From Hydrogenibacillus sp. (lineage in GTDB: Bacteria > Bacillota > Bacilli > Thermicanales > DSM-22653), in NCBI GenBank assembly GCA_014896255.1, contig JADBKT010000014.1:27649-91648 (forward strand): DNA of 64,000 nt, in the 5' to 3' direction. Position numbers and translations under genes: made by a program. The notes beneath the pieces were generated by a model that was not told the DNA's origin, did no database searches, and saw nothing but the letters and a program-made list of their open reading frames with translations. Numbering within the stretch: the first letter of the stretch is position 1; each line of letters starts with the position of its first letter. Positions 31,930-41,248 of this stretch are shown here, piece after piece.

Positions 31930-33984
31930 CTACGGCGACGGACTCGATTCAGCGGGTGTTTGGACCGCCGGCGCGAAAGTGACGTGCACCGTTTGCCCCG
32001 GAGTCACCGGACTGCCCGGCGCCGGATCTTGCGCCACGGCAAAACCTTCCCCGTCGAAGCGCCCGACGAGGCCTGACCGAGCCAGCGCACGGGCGACGTC
32101 GCGCTTCGATTGCCCGCGGAAATCGGGAAGCCGCCCGCCGGCGGGATCAGACTCCCCGGTGTTCCCGGTTCCCTCAGCCGGACTTTCGGCCGTTTGAGGC
32201 TTCCCGGCGGCTTTTTTCGCATCGGTCTTGGGCTTTGAGGCGCCCGATTCGTCCGGAGCGGCGTCCGGCGGGACGTTCAAGTAGGTCAACGTCTGCGCCA
32301 TAATCTCCTTAAAGATCGGCGACACGACTTCCCCGCTCGTCGGCGCCTCGATGTCCGGCTCGTCGACGACGACGTAGACGAGCACCTCCGGATCGTCCAG
32401 CGGTGCGAAACCGATGAACGAATAAATATACGCCCCCGCCTTATAGCGTCCGTCCGCTCCCAGCTTTTGCGCCGTTCCCGTTTTTCCGGCGATGCGGTAT
32501 CCGTCCAAGGCATACGCGCGCCCCGTCCCGTCCGGCGACGCGACGACGCTTAGCATCGCCTCCCGTACTTTCGCCGACGCCTGCGGCGTGATCACCTGCC
32601 GGACGAACGTCGGGCCGTGCTCTTCCAGCACGATGCCGTCATCGTGTCGCTCAATGCGCTCAATGACATACGGCTTCATCAATTTTCCGCCGTTGATCGC
32701 CGCGCTGACCGCCGTCACCATCTGCATCGGCGTGACGGTCAGCGTCTGCCCGTACGTCGTCGTGGCGATGTCGCGCGGCGGAGCCTTCATCATATCCGGG
32801 AGCTTTCCGCTCGCTTCGCCGGGGATGTCGATCCCCGTTTTCGCGCCGAACCCGAAGGCGTCGTAATATTGTGCGAGCTTGGACCGCCCGAGCCGCTCAT
32901 AGCCGAGGATCGTCATCCCGACGTTGCTCGAACGGGCAAACGCCTCGGCGAAGGTGATCGTCCCCCAGCCTTTGGCGCTGTTCCAATCGCGGATCGGCGG
33001 TCGGATCTCTTTCGACTGGTAGACGCCGGCTTGATACGTTTCCTCCGGATGATAGACGCCTTCATTGATCGCCGCGGCCAGGGTGATCGTCTTGAACGTC
33101 GATCCCGGCTCAAACGTAAACGACACCGGCAGATTGATGTAGTTTTCGATGCGGCTGTAGTCGTTCGGATCAAAATGCGGCCGCGAGGCGAGCGCGTACA
33201 CTTCCATCGTCTTCGGATTCACGACGACGGCCAGCATGTGTGCCGCCCGGAACCGTTCGGCGGCATGATCGAGCGCTTCTTCGACGAACTGCTGGATGGC
33301 GCGGTCGATCGTCAGCACGACGTCCTTGCCGTCGATCGGCGGCTCATACGACTGCACGCCGGCGGGCAGCGGTCGGCCCAAATTGTCCACAAGCAGCGTC
33401 TCCTGTCCGTTTTGACCGGCCAACACGTCGTCAAGCGCAGCTTCAAGCCCCATACGCGGCGTGCCGTCTTTGTCGACATACCCCAGCGTATGCGCGAGAA
33501 ACGCGCCAAACGGGTAATACCGCCGACGATCCTCGACGAAGACGATGCCCGGCAACCGGAGCTGTTCGATGGCCTCCTTGACCTCCGGAGACACCTTCCA
33601 CCCGCCGGGACGAAATTCGACCTGGTAGCGGCCCGACTGGCGCATGATCGACGTCAGTCGTTCGGCGGACATGTCGATCAGCGGCGCCAGCGCTTCCGCC
33701 GTCCGCTCCACGTCGACGACGTGTGACGGCGCCTCCGGACTTAAGACGGCCACGACGTTGTACGCCGGCCCGTCCACGGCCAGCGGCGTCCCGTGGCGGT
33801 CATAGATGGTGCCGCGTTTGGCGGGAATCGACTCTTTGGAGAGCCACTGCGCATAGGCCCGGGACTTCAAATCGCCGGGATCGAAGGCTTGGAGATAGAC
33901 GAGACGGGTAATGACGGACAAGAAAAACAGAAAAAACAGCATCCCGACGAATGCGCCGCGCCCCGTCATCCGCCGACCGTTCAC
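31930..33984 (-). CDS. pbpB: Class B penicillin-binding protein, division type (PBP2B-like)
   Basis: Septal transpeptidase. One membrane helix (residues 12-27), a dimerisation domain (AKRGTIYDRHGTPLAV), then SxxK in EPGSTFKTIT, SxN in ARSSNVGM and KTG in IAGKTGTAQ. A low-complexity Ala/Lys/Pro linker leads to one C-terminal PASTA domain. Length is 684 residues. The GTG start overlaps the ftsL stop as GTGA, so translation is coupled to its partner FtsL. A second PBP of the same class (spoVD) follows. Confidence 0.93.
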   Translation of the reverse strand: MNGRRMTGRGAFVGMLFFLFFLSVITRLVYLQAFDPGDLKSRAYAQWLSKESIPAKRGTIYDRHGTPLAVDGPAYNVVAVLSPEAPSHVVDVERTAEALAPLIDMSAERLTSIMRQSGRYQVEFRPGGWKVSPEVKEAIEQLRLPGIVFVEDRRRYYPFGAFLAHTLGYVDKDGTPRMGLEAALDDVLAGQNGQETLLVDNLGRPLPAGVQSYEPPIDGKDVVLTIDRAIQQFVEEALDHAAERFRAAHMLAVVVNPKTMEVYALASRPHFDPNDYSRIENYINLPVSFTFEPGSTFKTITLAAAINEGVYHPEETYQAGVYQSKEIRPPIRDWNSAKGWGTITFAEAFARSSNVGMTILGYERLGRSKLAQYYDAFGFGAKTGIDIPGEASGKLPDMMKAPPRDIATTTYGQTLTVTPMQMVTAVSAAINGGKLMKPYVIERIERHDDGIVLEEHGPTFVRQVITPQASAKVREAMLSVVASPDGTGRAYALDGYRIAGKTGTAQKLGADGRYKAGAYIYSFIGFAPLDDPEVLVYVVVDEPDIEAPTSGEVVSPIFKEIMAQTLTYLNVPPDAAPDESGASKPKTDAKKAAGKPQTAESPAEGTGNTGESDPAGGRLPDFRGQSKRDVARALARSGLVGRFDGEGFAVAQDPAPGSPVTPGQTVHVTFAPAVQTPAESSPSP

Positions 33985-34451
33985 GGCCGTCCGTCCACCT
34001 CGGACTCATAAGCAGCCGCCGGCGAACGCTCGCCGCCCGGCGAAAGCGCGGCGGATTGGACCGTGGTGATGACCTTCACCCCGTCGGGACGCGGTCTTAA
34101 ACCGTGTTCACGGGCGATGGCGATGATGCGCGACGGACGGCCAAGTTCGACGACCTCCACGGAAAGCCGCGCGTTTTCTTTCTCCAAGGCGCGGATCTCG
34201 CGCTCCACCCCGGTCAGGCGGTCGTTCAACGCCACGGCCTCGGCGAATCGGGACAACACGAACAAGAAGACCAGCGCCGACAGGACGACATATGATAAGT
34301 ACAACACTTTCTCCCCGGGCAACAACCCTGCGCCTTTCGCGGCATCCCGCGAGGCGGCGCGGGGGACGGCCGGCGTTCGTGGAAGACCGGGGGCCAAGAC
34401 AGCGCCCGAAGTTTTGATCGCCGCATTGCCTTCGACGTAATACCGCGCCAT
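33981..34451 (-). CDS. ftsL: Cell-division protein FtsL
   Basis: Short bitopic divisome protein: about 48 polar residues, one membrane helix (VLYLSYVVLSALVFLFVLS), then an extracytoplasmic leucine-zipper coiled coil (LNDRLTGVEREIRALEKEN). Length is 156 residues. AAGGAGG is 7 nt before the ATG. Identified mainly by topology and by its place between rsmH and pbpB, since FtsL sequences diverge widely. Confidence 0.87.
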   Translation of the reverse strand: MARYYVEGNAAIKTSGAVLAPGLPRTPAVPRAASRDAAKGAGLLPGEKVLYLSYVVLSALVFLFVLSRFAEAVALNDRLTGVEREIRALEKENARLSVEVVELGRPSRIIAIAREHGLRPRPDGVKVITTVQSAALSPGGERSPAAAYESEVDGRP

Positions 34452-34486
34452 CGTGATCCCTCCTTGTCGCGATGTTCTTCACCTTC

Positions 34487-35434
34487 TCACGGTAAACGCT
34501 CGGCGACGCGCAGCTTGGCCGAGCGCGCGCGCGGATTTTCGGCGATCTCTTCCGCCGACGGCGAAATCGGTCGGCGGGTGATGAGTTTGAGGATCGGCGT
34601 CCGATCGCACGGCAGGTGCGGCGGAAGATCCAGATCGGCACACGGATCGGCGGCGGAGCGGAACGTCTCTTTGACGATCCGGTCTTCCAGCGAATGAAAA
34701 CTGATCACCGCGACGCGCCCGCCCGGCGCCAGGCGCTGTACGGCCGCCTTCAGGCTGATCCGCAGGCTCTGAAGTTCGTCGTTCACCGCGATGCGCAACG
34801 CCTGAAACGTCCGCTTCGCCGGATGCGGTCCGCTCCGCCTTGCCGGGGCCGGGATCGCCGCCTTGACGAGTTCGGCGAGCTCCACGGTCGAACGGATCGG
34901 CCGCCTCGAGCGTGCCCGAACGATCGCCCGCGCGATCGCCCGGGCAAAACGCTCTTCTCCGTATATCCGGATGATCTCCGCGAGCGCCGCCTCGTCGGCC
35001 GTATTGACCAGCTCGTAGGCCGTCGTCCGCTGCGAGCGGTCCATGCGCATGTCCAGCGGCGCGTCGTGCTGATAGCTGAATCCGCGTTCCGCCACATCCA
35101 ACTGCGGAGAAGAGACGCCGAGGTCGTACAGCACGCCGTCGACCGCCCGGATGCCGAGATCGGACAAAATCCGATCGATTTCGGCAAAATTCGCATGCAC
35201 CAGCGCAAACGTTCCCCTGCTCGGGATCGACCGAAGCACCGTCTCCCCCGCTCGGATCGCCTCTTCATCGCGATCGACGGCGATGAGCCGCCCGTCGCGA
35301 AGGCGCTTGAATATTTCTACACTGTGACCGCCGCGGCCGAACGTACAGTCGACGTACGTACCGTCCGGACGGATGCGGAGCATCTCGATCGCTTCGTCCC
35401 TCAGAACCGGGATGTGCGCCGCGTATTCGCCCAT
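34487..35434 (-). CDS. rsmH: 16S rRNA (cytosine-N4)-methyltransferase RsmH
   Basis: Methylates N4 of C1402 in 16S rRNA. The N-terminal HIPVLRDEAIEML, SAM-binding YVDCTFGRGGHS, DLGVSSPQLDVAERGFSY and FHSLEDRIVKETF motifs are all present. Taking the ATG at 35434 gives 315 residues, as in relatives. A TTG at 35470 that overlaps the mraZ stop as TTGA is an alternative start and would couple the two genes. Also called mraW; second gene of the dcw cluster. Confidence 0.95.
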   Translation of the reverse strand: MGEYAAHIPVLRDEAIEMLRIRPDGTYVDCTFGRGGHSVEIFKRLRDGRLIAVDRDEEAIRAGETVLRSIPSRGTFALVHANFAEIDRILSDLGIRAVDGVLYDLGVSSPQLDVAERGFSYQHDAPLDMRMDRSQRTTAYELVNTADEAALAEIIRIYGEERFARAIARAIVRARSRRPIRSTVELAELVKAAIPAPARRSGPHPAKRTFQALRIAVNDELQSLRISLKAAVQRLAPGGRVAVISFHSLEDRIVKETFRSAADPCADLDLPPHLPCDRTPILKLITRRPISPSAEEIAENPRARSAKLRVAERLP

Positions 35435-35466
35435 CGTCGTTCGTTCATCCTTGTCTTTTTCCGCAG

Positions 35467-35898
35467 TCAAAGATCAAAGTCGATGAGTTTTTCCGCCGTC
35501 TCCGCCACCAGCGCGCTCTGCGCCGCCGCATACGCTTCCCAGCGCCCTTCTTCCCAGATCTCCAGGCGGTTCATGACGCCGATGACGACACACGCCTTTT
35601 CGATCCCGGCGTATGCCAAAAGCGGCTTGGGGATGGTGATCCGCCCCTGGCGATCGAATTCCGCCTCCACCGCGCCGGAAAAGAAGAAGCGCGTAAAGGC
35701 CCGGGCGTCGGCTTTCGTAAACGGAAGGGCGCGGAGCTTCTGAGCCAGTTTTTCCCACTCGTCCATCGGATAAACGAACAGCGACTGTTCCAGACCCCGC
35801 GTAAGGATGACGCGTTCCCCGAGCGCGTCGCGAAATTTCGACGGAATGGTGAGACGCCCTTTGTCATCGAGCATATGGCGGTGCTCTCCGAGCAACAT
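35467..35898 (-). CDS. mraZ: MraZ transcriptional regulator
   Basis: AbrB/SpoVT-fold DNA-binding protein with two tandem copies of its motif (HMLDDKGRLTIPSKFR near residue 10 and EFDRQGRITIPKPLL near residue 80). Exactly 143 residues, the usual length, from the ATG at 35898 with GGAGG about 8 nt upstream. It represses its own operon by binding short repeats upstream of the gene; matching repeats are visible at 35911-35944. First gene of the dcw cluster. Confidence 0.96.
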   Translation of the reverse strand: MLLGEHRHMLDDKGRLTIPSKFRDALGERVILTRGLEQSLFVYPMDEWEKLAQKLRALPFTKADARAFTRFFFSGAVEAEFDRQGRITIPKPLLAYAGIEKACVVIGVMNRLEIWEEGRWEAYAAAQSALVAETAEKLIDFDL

Positions 35899-35910
35899 GG
35901 ACTTCTCCTC

Positions 35911-35944
35911 CATTCCTCTCCACTTCGCCCCACTTTCAACCACA
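35911..35944 (-). promoter_or_regulatory. MraZ-binding repeats upstream of mraZ
   Basis: On the minus strand GTGG, GTGG, GTGG and ATGG occur at exact 10-nt intervals just upstream of the mraZ ribosome site (plus-strand CAC at 35941, 35931 and 35921, and CAT at 35911). Known MraZ sites are three or four TGGG-type repeats with 5-6 nt spacers, matching this phasing. Confidence 0.7.
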
Positions 35945-35966
35945 TCATATCCATTCGACGGCCAAA

Positions 35967-35993
35967 CAAAAAATCCTGCCTGGCGGCAGGACT
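35967..35993 (-). terminator. Intrinsic terminator after ahcY
   Basis: On the minus strand TCCTGCC-GCCA-GGCAGGA is followed by six T residues. It separates ahcY from mraZ. T residues also follow on the plus strand, so it could act in both directions. Confidence 0.85.
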
Positions 35994-36050
35994 TTTTTCA
36001 AAAAACTGGTGTTCGATTCCGCTGTTCGGCGTCGGGGCACCGCGGGCGCG

Positions 36051-37307
36051 TTATGCCCAGCGGGTTGCGTAGTCCGCCTGTTCGGCCGTCGGCCGGTCGA
36101 TGGTGATGTTGAGCGCCTCGAGCTTCATCTCCGCCACGCGGCGGTCGATGGCTTCCGGCACGGGGTACAGTCCGGGCGTAAGCGGCGCGCCTTCGCGCTT
36201 CTTTTGGACGAGATATTCCAAAGCGAGCGCCTGCAAAGCGAAGGTCATATCCATGATTTCCGCCGGATGGCCGTCGGCGCCGGCGAGGTTCAGCAACCTG
36301 CCTTCGGCGAGGACATACAGCGTACGGCCGTCCGCCAGACGATAAGCGGTCACGTTCGGGCGCACGTCGGATGCCGCCACGCTCATCGCCCGAAGCGCCG
36401 GAAGATCGATCTCCACGTCGAAATGCCCGGCGTTGGCGAGCATCGCCCCGTCTTTCATGCGGGACATGTGTTCAGCGCCGATGATATGATAACCGCCGGT
36501 CACCGTGATGAACACGTCGCCCACCGCCGCCGCCTCGTACATCGTCATGACGCGATGGCCGTCCATGTGCGCTTCGATCGCCTTGACCGGATCGATCTCC
36601 GTCACCACGACGTTGGCGCCCATGCCGTGCGCACGCAACGCCACGCCCTTCCCGCACCAGCCGTAGCCGGCGACGACGACCGTTTTCCCGGCGACGGTCA
36701 AGTTCGTCGTGCGCATGAGACCGTCGAGCACCGACTGTCCGGTGCCGTAGCGGTTGTCGAAAAGGTGCTTCATCTGCGCGTCGTTGACGGCGATCATCGG
36801 GAAGCGGAGCCGCCCCTCCCGCTTGAGCGCTTTGATGCGCGTGATGCCCGTCGTCGTCTCCTCCGCCCCGCCGATCACCTCGTCAGCGAGATCGGCGAAC
36901 TCCGCATGCAGGAGTTTGACGAGATCACCGCCGTCGTCGATGAGGAGCGTCGGGCGCGTTTTCAAATTGTCCGCGAGCAGTTCGAAATACGTCTCCGGAT
37001 CGACGCCGCGCTCCGCGTAGACGCGCACGCCGCTTTGGGCCAAGGCATGGGCCACGTCGTCCTGCGTGGACAAGGGGTTGCTGCCGGAGATCGTGACCTC
37101 CGCCCCTCCCTCGGCGATCACCTGCGCCAGATACGCGGTCTTCGCTTCCAGGTGCAGGGCGATCGACACGCGTTCGCCCGAAAACGGCCGTTCACGGCGA
37201 AAACGCTCGGCGATGCGCCGAAGAACGGGCATGTGCGCCTTTGCCCAAGCGATTTTCTGTGCCCCGAGGACGGCATCGGCCGCGCGGTTGTATCGTCCTT
37301 CCAACAA
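36051..37307 (-). CDS. ahcY: S-adenosylhomocysteine hydrolase
   Basis: Splits S-adenosylhomocysteine to adenosine and homocysteine, recycling the product of methyltransferases. KIAWAKAHMPVLRRI near the N-terminus, the NAD-binding loop VVVAGYGWCGKGVALRAHGMGA, EIDPVKAIEAHMDG and NAGHFDVEIDL identify it. The short C-terminal end is that of the thermophile/archaeal type, about 418 residues. The TTG at 37307 has AAAGGGG 6 nt upstream; a GTG further up at 37373 lacks a ribosome site. Many firmicutes use the Pfs-LuxS route instead. Confidence 0.94.
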   Translation of the reverse strand: MLEGRYNRAADAVLGAQKIAWAKAHMPVLRRIAERFRRERPFSGERVSIALHLEAKTAYLAQVIAEGGAEVTISGSNPLSTQDDVAHALAQSGVRVYAERGVDPETYFELLADNLKTRPTLLIDDGGDLVKLLHAEFADLADEVIGGAEETTTGITRIKALKREGRLRFPMIAVNDAQMKHLFDNRYGTGQSVLDGLMRTTNLTVAGKTVVVAGYGWCGKGVALRAHGMGANVVVTEIDPVKAIEAHMDGHRVMTMYEAAAVGDVFITVTGGYHIIGAEHMSRMKDGAMLANAGHFDVEIDLPALRAMSVAASDVRPNVTAYRLADGRTLYVLAEGRLLNLAGADGHPAEIMDMTFALQALALEYLVQKKREGAPLTPGLYPVPEAIDRRVAEMKLEALNITIDRPTAEQADYATRWA

Positions 37308-37400
37308 TGGTCGCCCCTTTCCATCGCCTCTGCAATCGACGGTCGGATGCGCGCCGAGCGGTCCGTTCTTCACGCTTGCGCGACAAAAATCTTGGAGGCG

Positions 37401-37784
37401 CTACTCGAGCCACGTTTTCACGATGCCCACACAAAACAACACGACATATTCTATCACAAACACCACGAACGCCGTAAGCCATATGGCGCGCAGCGCACGA
37501 CCCGGAGAGAACGCCCTTCGCCGGCGGTCGAGCCAGACCAAAAGCCCCGCGCCCAAGGCGACGGCGGCGAGCAAAGACAGCCAAAAACCGAGCGTGCCGC
37601 CGCTCACTTCCTGCCAAAGGGCGCTTACGGCGAGCATGAAAAAGAGCGTGCCGACGTACAGCCCCCACAAAAAAGCCTCTCTTCGATCACCGGTCACGCG
37701 GATGGCGACACCCCACGCGAGGAGCACGGCCAAAAACGGAAACAAGACGAATATTCCCAGCATCAATTGCATCAATGTTGCCAT
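37401..37784 (-). CDS. DUF3397-type membrane protein
   Basis: A 127-residue protein with four predicted membrane helices (residues about 5-27, 38-56, 66-84 and 100-123) and short polar loops. Proteins of this kind are commonly encoded near mraZ in Bacillales and are annotated DUF3397; function is unknown. The ATG at 37784 has GAAGGGG about 4 nt upstream. It is divergent from ylbP and may be cotranscribed with ahcY. Confidence 0.65.
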   Translation of the reverse strand: MATLMQLMLGIFVLFPFLAVLLAWGVAIRVTGDRREAFLWGLYVGTLFFMLAVSALWQEVSGGTLGFWLSLLAAVALGAGLLVWLDRRRRAFSPGRALRAIWLTAFVVFVIEYVVLFCVGIVKTWLE

Positions 37785-37897
37785 AAATCCCCTTCGCCCT
37801 CCACACGTCTCGCTCCGCGTTCTCCATGCCGAGCATCGAACACGAAAGCGCATTTGAGGCTCTATTTCGACACTCTGTGTCGATTTCCTGCCTATCC

Positions 37898-37926
37898 TTG
37901 TCAATGGAGGCGTTTTTCGATAAACT
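37898..37926 (+). promoter_or_regulatory. Sigma-A promoter of ylbP
   Basis: TTGTCA and TAAACT are separated by 17 nt, about 30 nt upstream of the ylbP start. Confidence 0.65.
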
Positions 37927-37958
37927 AGGCATTGGGAAGTACGCCGGAGGTGGAGCGG

Positions 37959-38441
37959 ATGCCTTTTCGCGTCGAACGGCTCAAAATCAATTTCAAGACG
38001 CTCGATGAGTTTAAAAAATTTCGGGAGTACGGCTTGCAGGAACTGTCCATGCTCGAGGATCTGCAGGCCAACATGATCGAGAACGACTCCGACTCTCCGT
38101 TCTACGGCATCTACGACGGCGACGCCCTCGTCGCACGGATGAGCCTTTACCTCATCGACGCCAAGTACGATCGTTATTTCGACCCGCCGCAAGCTTTCCA
38201 CGAACTGATGAAGCTCGAAGTGCTCCCAGCCTACCGCGGCCGCGGGCTGGGATCGATGCTCGTCGAACACGCCAAGCGCCTCGGCCGTCCGATCAAGACC
38301 AACGCCCGGCTGGGCTCCGACCCGTTTTGGAAAAAGCTCGGCTTCGTGCCGGTCAAGTACGACGCCGAACGCGATCGCGGAGAAAACCCGTATGTCTGGC
38401 TGCCGGAAGGCGTCCGGCTGGCGGTCAAAAAGCCTCATTAG
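37959..38441 (+). CDS. ylbP: GNAT-family N-acetyltransferase YlbP
   Basis: A 160-residue acetyltransferase. VERLKINFKTLDEFKKFREY at the N-terminus and SPFYGIYDGDALVARMSLY are typical of YlbP. LEVLPAYRGRGLGSMLVEHA is the acetyl-CoA binding loop, and AERDRGENPYVWLPE ends the conserved part. The substrate is unknown. The ATG at 37959 has GGAGG about 8 nt upstream. It is near ylbO and mraZ, as in B. subtilis. Confidence 0.9.
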   Translation: MPFRVERLKINFKTLDEFKKFREYGLQELSMLEDLQANMIENDSDSPFYGIYDGDALVARMSLYLIDAKYDRYFDPPQAFHELMKLEVLPAYRGRGLGSMLVEHAKRLGRPIKTNARLGSDPFWKKLGFVPVKYDAERDRGENPYVWLPEGVRLAVKKPH

Positions 38442-38490
38442 TCAAATGGCCGCAAGCATCGTCGTCCGCCCCCATCGAACCGCGCAAACC

Positions 38491-38515
38491 GCGCCGAATT
38501 CGGCGCATTTTTTTT
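38491..38515 (+). terminator. Intrinsic terminator after ylbP
   Basis: GCGCCGAATTCGGCGC forms an eight-base-pair palindromic hairpin followed by A and eight T residues. Confidence 0.85.
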
Positions 38516-38611
38516 GTCTTCGGCGGCACACTAACCCCAAACGGCTAACACAAATTGGCACGCTCGACGCCGGACGCATGACGCCGGATGAAGCATGATG
38601 CGGAGGACGAC

Positions 38612-40015
38612 ATGTCAGGAACCCGAAAGCGGCGAACCGATGTTTCAAGAACCGAGCATTCCGTCGACGCCCAAACCGTCCGCGACGAACGCCTCATCGC
38701 CGTCCAAAAAACGCTCGAAGGCGCGCAAGACGTCGTCGAGCGCACCCTCGTCGACGGCGACAAAACGATGGAGCTCCTCTACATCAAGACCATCGCCGAC
38801 GAAGACAAGCTGGAACGGTACTTCATCCGGCCGTTTTACGAGGCCGACGGGGACATCGTGGCCGACTATCTCGCCTCGCTCTCCATCCGCACGCCGTATT
38901 CGACCCCGGAAGCCGCACAAGACCTCGTGCTGAACGGTCATGTCCTGATCGTCTACCGCGATCAAGCGGCGCTGTTCGACATCCGCCTGGCGTTGGACGT
39001 GCAAGTGCTGCCGGCGGAGAACGAGTCGACCCTGCAAGGGCCGCAAAACGCCTTCAGCCAAACGCTCCTCGTCAACCTCAACCTGATCCGCTACCGCTAC
39101 CGCAACCCGTCCTTGGCCGTCGAACTCGCCGCTCTCGGTACGAAAAGCCGCACCAACGTCGCCCTCGTCTACGACCGCGCCCGTGTCCGCAGGGCGAGCC
39201 TCGAGATCATGCGGCAAAAGATGAGGGACGAGAAGGTCGAGGCCCTGTTCGCCACCGGGCAGCTGGAGCGCTACTTCAACCCGAAAAAATGGACGCTCTT
39301 TCCGACATTCATGACCACCGACCGGCCGGATCGCGTCGTCTACGAGATCAACCGCGGCAAAATCGCCCTCATCGTCGACGGGACGCCGTTCGTCTTCGTC
39401 GCTCCGGGCTATTTTTTCGATTTTTTCAGCGCCATGGAAGACTTGTACCATCCCGCCTGGGTGCGCACTTTCTTTCTGACCATGCGCTTTTTGGCGCTGT
39501 TGGTGACGCTCATCACCCCGGGTCTGTACGTCGCCTTGACCGCCTTCAATCCCGGCGTCTTTCGCGTGCAGCTCACCCTCTCCATCGCCGGCAGCCGGGC
39601 CGCCGTGCCGTTTTCCGCTTTTTTCGAAATGCTCTTTATGATGATCGCCATCGAATTGCTTTTGGAAGCCAGCGTTCGCCTGCCGAAGTCGATCAGCGCC
39701 GCGGCGACGACCGTCGGAGGGCTCATCCTCGGTCAAGCGATGACCGCCGCCGGGCTCGTCTCCGACGTCATGCTCATCGTTGCCGCCGTCGTGGCCATCT
39801 CCAGTTTCGTCGTGCCGATCAACGCCATGTTCTACGCCGTGCGCATCGTCCGCTACCCGATTCTGCTCGCGTGCACGTTCTACGGCCTCGTCGGATTGGG
39901 CGTGGCCCTCGTCGCGCTCATTTTCTTCCTGGCGAACAAAGACAGCTTCGGCGAGCCGTACTTTTATCTCCCGTTCGACAAGGGAACGCAGGAAAAAGGG
40001 TTGGGAGGCGCCTGA
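38612..40015 (+). CDS. Spore germinant receptor A subunit, operon 1 (GerA family)
   Basis: A 467-residue inner-membrane protein of the spore. A soluble N-terminal domain of about 270 residues carries the family motifs (VDGDKTMELLYIKTIAD, LQGPQNAFSQTLLVNLNLIR, PTFMTTDRPDRVV). A C-terminal membrane domain of four or five helices follows (FLTMRFLALLVTLITPGLY, SIAGSRAAVPFSAFFEML, LILGQAMTAAGLVSDVMLIV). It probably forms the oligomeric ligand-gated channel with its B and C partners. The ATG at 38612 follows GGAGG by 5 nt. The next gene overlaps it by one base. Sigma-G control is expected from the family but no clear promoter was picked out. Confidence 0.92.
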   Translation: MSGTRKRRTDVSRTEHSVDAQTVRDERLIAVQKTLEGAQDVVERTLVDGDKTMELLYIKTIADEDKLERYFIRPFYEADGDIVADYLASLSIRTPYSTPEAAQDLVLNGHVLIVYRDQAALFDIRLALDVQVLPAENESTLQGPQNAFSQTLLVNLNLIRYRYRNPSLAVELAALGTKSRTNVALVYDRARVRRASLEIMRQKMRDEKVEALFATGQLERYFNPKKWTLFPTFMTTDRPDRVVYEINRGKIALIVDGTPFVFVAPGYFFDFFSAMEDLYHPAWVRTFFLTMRFLALLVTLITPGLYVALTAFNPGVFRVQLTLSIAGSRAAVPFSAFFEMLFMMIAIELLLEASVRLPKSISAAATTVGGLILGQAMTAAGLVSDVMLIVAAVVAISSFVVPINAMFYAVRIVRYPILLACTFYGLVGLGVALVALIFFLANKDSFGEPYFYLPFDKGTQEKGLGGA

Positions 40016-41190
40016 TGCAGCCGCGGTTCATCTACTACCTTTTGCTCGTCAATCTGTTCGCCAACGGCATCGGCTACGTCCCGCGCATCCTCCTCGAGAG
40101 CCGCCATCACGGCGTCTTCGTGGCCGTGGCGCTGGCCTGGCTGGTCGGCTGGGCGATCACCACCGCTTCCGCGATGCTGTTCAAGCGCATCCCCAATACC
40201 GACATGCCCTCGCTTTGGCAGAGCGCGTTCCCCAAACCGCTGGCCGGCATCATCATCGTCGTCTTCGCCGCGGAATGGCTCATCGCCGGCACCTTGAACC
40301 TTTTTCTCGTCGCCGAGATCAGCAGCAAATACTTAAACATCGGCACGCCGGGCACCGACATCATCCTGCTCTTCATCCTGCTGACGCTTTTTGCCGCCCA
40401 CATCGAGACACCCAAAGCGCTCTTCGCCCTCGAGCTATCCCTCATCATCTCCTTCCCTCTGGTCGTTCTGGCGCTCTTGGCCGCATTGACCCAGCAGGGG
40501 CTGCTGTGGGAAAGCGTGTTCCGGCTCCTCCGCGAGGTCCGCGTCCCGCGCTGGCTCGATGTGAGCGCGGCGAGCTACGTATACGCCGGTTATCTGAACC
40601 TCGCGTGGTTCAACCGGATCGTCACCTCGGACTACCCGATCCGATGGATGAGCATCGCCACCGCCGGCGTCGGCGTGTTGTACATGCTCTTTTTCGCCCT
40701 GCCGATCGCCCTTTTGGGCAGCGAGGCCGTCGCCCTGTATCACTATCCGTGGATCAACGCCGCCAACGCCCTGCGTATCGAACACGCGCCGCTCGAACGG
40801 GCCTTTTATCCGGTGCTCATCGGCTACTTGAACATCGCCGTGCTCAATACCATCGTCCACTGGCACGTGTTTTTAAACTTTTTACGTTCCCTATCGCCCA
40901 AGCAGCCGACGCAGCGCCGGGCATCTTCGGAAAAAGGGAGCATCGGCGAGCGGCTGCGAAGCGCCTTCGGCCGGCATTGGCCGTCCGGCGTGCTTTCCGC
41001 ATACGCTTTCCTCGTCGTCCCGGGCGTCTTTCGCGAATGGCCGATGGAGCTCATCTACCAGACCAGCCGCCTGTGGTTCGCACAGCTCATTCCGGCCGAG
41101 CTCTTCGCCCTCGGCCTTGGCGCCTGGGCCGTCGTCCGGCGCGACCGATCGTCGGGCACGAAGCGCCGGCGGCGATCGACCGGCGCCTAG
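40015..41190 (+). CDS. Spore germinant receptor B subunit, operon 1 (GerAB/amino-acid permease type)
   Basis: A 391-residue protein with about ten membrane helices and the APC-type fold of GerAB proteins, which bind the germinant in the membrane. Characteristic parts are FANGIGYVPRILLES near the N-terminus, a run of Leu/Ile/Ala helices, and YVYAGYLNLAWFNRIV in the middle. Start and preceding stop overlap as TGATG, so it is coupled to the A subunit. The ligand cannot be read from sequence. Confidence 0.88.
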   Translation: MQPRFIYYLLLVNLFANGIGYVPRILLESRHHGVFVAVALAWLVGWAITTASAMLFKRIPNTDMPSLWQSAFPKPLAGIIIVVFAAEWLIAGTLNLFLVAEISSKYLNIGTPGTDIILLFILLTLFAAHIETPKALFALELSLIISFPLVVLALLAALTQQGLLWESVFRLLREVRVPRWLDVSAASYVYAGYLNLAWFNRIVTSDYPIRWMSIATAGVGVLYMLFFALPIALLGSEAVALYHYPWINAANALRIEHAPLERAFYPVLIGYLNIAVLNTIVHWHVFLNFLRSLSPKQPTQRRASSEKGSIGERLRSAFGRHWPSGVLSAYAFLVVPGVFREWPMELIYQTSRLWFAQLIPAELFALGLGAWAVVRRDRSSGTKRRRRSTGA

Positions 41191-41248
41191 CGCCGGATGG
41201 AAACGACCGGAAAGACCCGGGAAATTCGGCGTAAAGGAGATCGGACGG

